Assembly: GCF_001438845.1 (NCBI RefSeq)
Contig: NZ_JQCL01000051.1
Coordinates: 1-43,960 of the forward strand
Reading direction: 5' to 3'
DNA from: Lactiplantibacillus xiangfangensis
Lineage (GTDB): Bacteria > Bacillota > Bacilli > Lactobacillales > Lactobacillaceae
DNA: 43,960 nt
Positions 41,494 through 43,960 of this stretch are shown here, in pieces; position 1 is the first letter of the stretch; every line of letters begins with the position of its first letter. The notes beneath the pieces were generated by a model. The model had not been told where the DNA came from, ran no database searches, and worked only from the letters and a program-made list of their open reading frames with translations. A program made the translations under genes and the position numbers.

Positions 41494-42945
41494 TTAAACG
41501 TTAAAGTGCTCATGAATCAGGTTGGTCAAAATTTGAATGCCCTGTTCAAACCGCGCTGAAGATTCGTAAGAAAAGCTCAGCCGAATATACTGGTTCGGCT
41601 GAAAATCGTAAATACTGCCCGGATTAAACAGGACGTTTTGCGCGGTTGCTAGGTCGAATAATTTGGGGATGTTGATGGCATCGTCTAAGCGTACCCATAA
41701 ATAGAAGCCACCGGTTGGCGCTTGCCAAGTTGCAAAGTCATCCCAGTACCGGTGCAAGATGGCTTGTGCGGCCGCGGCTTTTTTCGCGAGGACCGTTCGA
41801 AAGTGTGCCTGGTAAGTATCGTACTCGGGGTCGGCCAAAATTTCAGCAAGCACGAGTTGGGACAGTGAGCTGGCACCGTAATCGGTTTGCATCCGCACAT
41901 CGGTCAACCGGTCAATAACGGGTTTCGCCGCAACCGTCCAACCGATACGCAACCCGGGTGCCAAGGACTTTGAGATGCTACCGAAGTAGATGACGTTACC
42001 CGTAGTGTCCAACGCTTTTAAAGGCTGGGGTGGCTGCTGATTGAACCAGACATCTTGATAAGCGGCGTCTTCTAAGATGGGGAGACGGTGTTCCTGAGCA
42101 TATTGGAGTGTCTGTTGCCGCCGTTCTGCACTCATCACGATCCCGGTCGGGTTGTTAAACGTTGGGATTGAATAAATGATGGCGTGCTCGTCCTTAGCTG
42201 GCGGCGTCATTTGCCAATAAGCCAACCCCTGACTATCCATGGGAATGCCGGTTAAGTGAGTTTGTGCTGATTGAAAAACGTGTAACGATTTGACGTAGGT
42301 TGGTGCCTCGGTATAAATAGTTGCGTTAGTTGGAAATAGCGACATCGAGACGAGTTGGAGTGCCTGCAGCGAACCAGAAGTAATTAGGATATTTTCTGGC
42401 TGCGTGTGAATACCAACCTTGAGTAAGTGGCGCGCGATTTGTTCCCGCAAAGCCAAAATCCCGGCTGGTTCGGTATAGTTCAGACTAGTCAGGTTGTGCC
42501 CGAGGTGGTCGAAGGCTTTTTGAAATAGTGCTTGGGGAAACTGTTCGGGTGCTGGTTCGCCGGTGCTCAGTCTAATCACGGCGTCAGTTTCAAACTGATT
42601 GATTTTTTGTAGTGCGTGGGAGTTGGGTTTAAACTGACCCGCCTTAACGTATTGCGACCAATTGACGTGCTCAGCTAGTAAGCTTGACCAGTGGTTCCCA
42701 GAAACGACCATGCCAGAACCGGGATTACTAGTAATCAGGCCAACGGCGATCAATTCGTCGAGGGCGGTAATTAACGTACTCCGGTTGACAGCGAAGACTT
42801 CAGCCAAATGCCGTTGGGAAGGTAGTTTGGCGCCGACTGGCCAGTCACCGCGGGTAATCTGGCGTTGAAAATAATTCGTGATTTGTTGATAAATTGGGGT
42901 TGTGGCCGCCTTATCGGGTTGCCAGTTGATTTTAAGCGTTTGCAT
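41494..42945 (-). CDS. MocR-type regulator (GntR DNA-binding domain fused to aminotransferase fold)
   Basis: A 483-residue fusion. Residues about 10-80 are a GntR winged helix (TPIYQQITNYFQRQITRGDW, LPSQRHLAEVFAVNRSTLITAL). From about 110 on it is a class I aminotransferase fold with YTEPAGILALREQIARHL, ITSGSLQALQLVSMSLF, IPTFNNPTGIVMS, and the pyridoxal phosphate lysine in FGSISKSLAPGLRIGW. MocR proteins use the cofactor as an effector sensor; PdxR (vitamin B6) and GabR are known types. The ATG at 42945 is chosen because the protein then begins as in the family; the frame is open further upstream. Its own promoter region holds an 11-bp inverted repeat. Confidence 0.92.
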   Translation of the reverse strand: MQTLKINWQPDKAATTPIYQQITNYFQRQITRGDWPVGAKLPSQRHLAEVFAVNRSTLITALDELIAVGLITSNPGSGMVVSGNHWSSLLAEHVNWSQYVKAGQFKPNSHALQKINQFETDAVIRLSTGEPAPEQFPQALFQKAFDHLGHNLTSLNYTEPAGILALREQIARHLLKVGIHTQPENILITSGSLQALQLVSMSLFPTNATIYTEAPTYVKSLHVFQSAQTHLTGIPMDSQGLAYWQMTPPAKDEHAIIYSIPTFNNPTGIVMSAERRQQTLQYAQEHRLPILEDAAYQDVWFNQQPPQPLKALDTTGNVIYFGSISKSLAPGLRIGWTVAAKPVIDRLTDVRMQTDYGASSLSQLVLAEILADPEYDTYQAHFRTVLAKKAAAAQAILHRYWDDFATWQAPTGGFYLWVRLDDAINIPKLFDLATAQNVLFNPGSIYDFQPNQYIRLSFSYESSARFEQGIQILTNLIHEHFNV

Positions 42946-42973
42946 CGCAAGACCTGCTATGCAAAATATGGAG

Positions 42974-43006
42974 AAATGTAGAAAAACATTACTGATTTCT
43001 ACATTT
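42974..43006. promoter_or_regulatory. Candidate MocR operator
   Basis: AAATGTAGAAA (42974-42984) and TTTCTACATTT (42996-43006), an 11-bp perfect inverted repeat with an 11-base spacer, 29 bases upstream of the MocR start. It probably allows autoregulation. Confidence 0.75.
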
Positions 43007-43147
43007 AGAAAGATTACATATTTCCTTTCTTGATTTTTGCTTGCTACCGTTATAACGCCGGTGTTCCGATATTCCATAGGGAGTAATCGTATGGACCAAC
43101 TATGACAGCTTAAGGGCTTTAGCCGGCCCCGTTAAATTATTGTTTTT

Positions 43148-43960
43148 TTAGATTAAATCTAGTAAGTTGGCAACAGCATTTTCATCACGGTCAAGCACTG
43201 CACCGCAGCTATAACAAACGTATTCATTATGCTTAGTACAGTGTCTCTCATTACCTTGTAAAGTGATTTTGTCGTCCCCAACTTTGATATGACCACACTT
43301 TGAACAGCGCTGCGTTGAAGGATATTGGTGATCTGCCAGAATAAGCTCTTTACCGTACCAGTCACACTTATAGCTTAATATTTGCCGGAAGTAGCCAAAC
43401 ATTGACCGTTGCAAACCTTTAGAAGCAACGTGACTCATCTGCATCGCCTTAACGGACAAGTCTTCAATCACAATTTTGTCGTAATCGTTGACTAGCTGTG
43501 TCGTAAACTTTTGCATGATGTCGTGTTGGATATTGGCAACTCTACGATAGTCACGCTGCAATTTGGCTCTCATTGCAATGTAACAACCGCTCTTAGTTGC
43601 ATTATTCCCATTCACGACTCGCTTATGAGCTAACTGCTTTTGGTAGAATTTGATCCGCTGATACAGCTTACGTAATCGTTTCGGCAAGGTGTTAATAACA
43701 CCAGCCGTGTAATTTAAATGACCAACGTTCACGTCAACGGCTGAATTATCACCAGTTTGTGGCTTGTCATCAAGCTTAACTTCAAAGGGAAAACTAGCCC
43801 AGTATTTACCATTTTCACGGTAAATACTGACCACCTTCAGTACACCTGACAAATCAACGTGTTTACTAATCCTGATGTCATACCAATTCTTAACGCCATG
43901 TGGCTTATCCAGCCTAAGCTTACCAGCGACAATTTTTGCCCGGTCAGTTTTAAATCCTTG
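43148..43960 (-). CDS. tnpB: TnpB (OrfB) of an IS200/IS605-family element, 5' part outside the window
   Basis: The frame is open from the stop at 43148 to the window edge, so the start of the gene is missing. At least 270 residues are present. The RuvC-like catalytic residues are visible: Asp in SAVDVNVGHLNYTAG (usually GIDLG), Glu in IVIEDLSVKAM, and Asp in LDRDENAVANLL. The zinc ribbon CSKCGH...CYSCG lies between the last two. TnpB is an RNA-guided DNA endonuclease, ancestor of Cas12, that helps retain the transposon. All catalytic acids are kept, so it may be active. Read from upstream, the frame starts QGFKTDRAKIVAGKLRLDK, inside the N-terminal domain. The element's right end should lie just left of 43148. 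Confidence 0.93.
   Translation of the reverse strand, partial: QGFKTDRAKIVAGKLRLDKPHGVKNWYDIRISKHVDLSGVLKVVSIYRENGKYWASFPFEVKLDDKPQTGDNSAVDVNVGHLNYTAGVINTLPKRLRKLYQRIKFYQKQLAHKRVVNGNNATKSGCYIAMRAKLQRDYRRVANIQHDIMQKFTTQLVNDYDKIVIEDLSVKAMQMSHVASKGLQRSMFGYFRQILSYKCDWYGKELILADHQYPSTQRCSKCGHIKVGDDKITLQGNERHCTKHNEYVCYSCGAVLDRDENAVANLLDLI

Noticed and set aside
41158-41513. Two overlapping 81-residue minus-strand frames
   Set aside because: They cover the stems of repeat copy C, have no family features, and one overlaps the MocR 3' end; the structure explains the sequence better.
1-43960. Prophage, CRISPR array, origin of replication, integrase
   Set aside because: No repeat-spacer pattern, no phage structural or integrase genes and no DnaA-box cluster were seen.

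Overview
The window looks like chromosome of a low-to-mid GC lactic acid bacterium, most likely Lactiplantibacillus plantarum or a close relative. This is inferred from the gene repertoire (T-box-controlled metE and argS, a fused homocysteine methyltransferase/MTHFR, an extra DltC carrier protein, many GtrA/GtrB-type glycosylation genes), strong AAGGAGG-type ribosome sites, tRNAs without an encoded CCA end, and Gram-positive lipoprotein and Dlt features. No database search was possible. There is no prophage or CRISPR array. The only mobile element is a TnpB gene running off the right edge.

Layout. 1-5.1 kb: CPBP membrane protease, an OhrR-like MarR regulator, an unknown protein, a YbjQ-like small protein, a short UvrA-type ABC ATPase and a small membrane protein. 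5.1-6.0 kb: tRNA-His and tRNA-Leu flanking a gene fragment. 6.0-7.6 kb: a three-gene envelope operon (membrane-anchored coiled-coil protein, a 36-residue membrane peptide missed by ordinary ORF calling, and a lipoprotein). 7.8-8.7 kb: a GtrA-like protein and a YisL-like protein. 8.7-13.25 kb: methionine operon with a Met T-box leader. 13.4-18.6 kb: secreted tyrosine phosphatase, MATE exporter, DUF2187 protein, tRNA-Gly and tRNA-Asp, and argS with an Arg T-box leader.

19.0-22.7 kb: TauE/SafE exporter divergent from a TetR regulator, with a perfect operator filling the spacer of a near-consensus promoter, then a MacB-like ABC transporter. 22.8-27.9 kb: FAD/NADH oxidoreductase, an orphan EAL-domain protein, a P-loop protein and a secreted class-A beta-lactamase-fold serine hydrolase. 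28.2-40.8 kb is rich in cell-surface glycosylation genes: YfhO, a two-component system, a GT2 polyprenyl-phosphate glycosyltransferase overlapping a GT-C membrane protein, MazEF, HxlR with an MFS exporter, then a minus-strand gtrA-gtrB-dltC set. 41.5-43.96 kb: a MocR-type regulator with its own inverted-repeat operator, and the tnpB end.

The least explained signal is a family of four related, highly structured intergenic elements (18.64-18.85, 27.98-28.19, 37.19-37.31 and 41.07-41.43 kb). All have the same orientation and all lie just downstream of the stop codon of a minus-strand gene (TauE, YfhO, HxlR, MocR). Three of the four end at a hairpin terminator. I do not recognise this family; it is the best candidate here for an undescribed RNA or repeat element.
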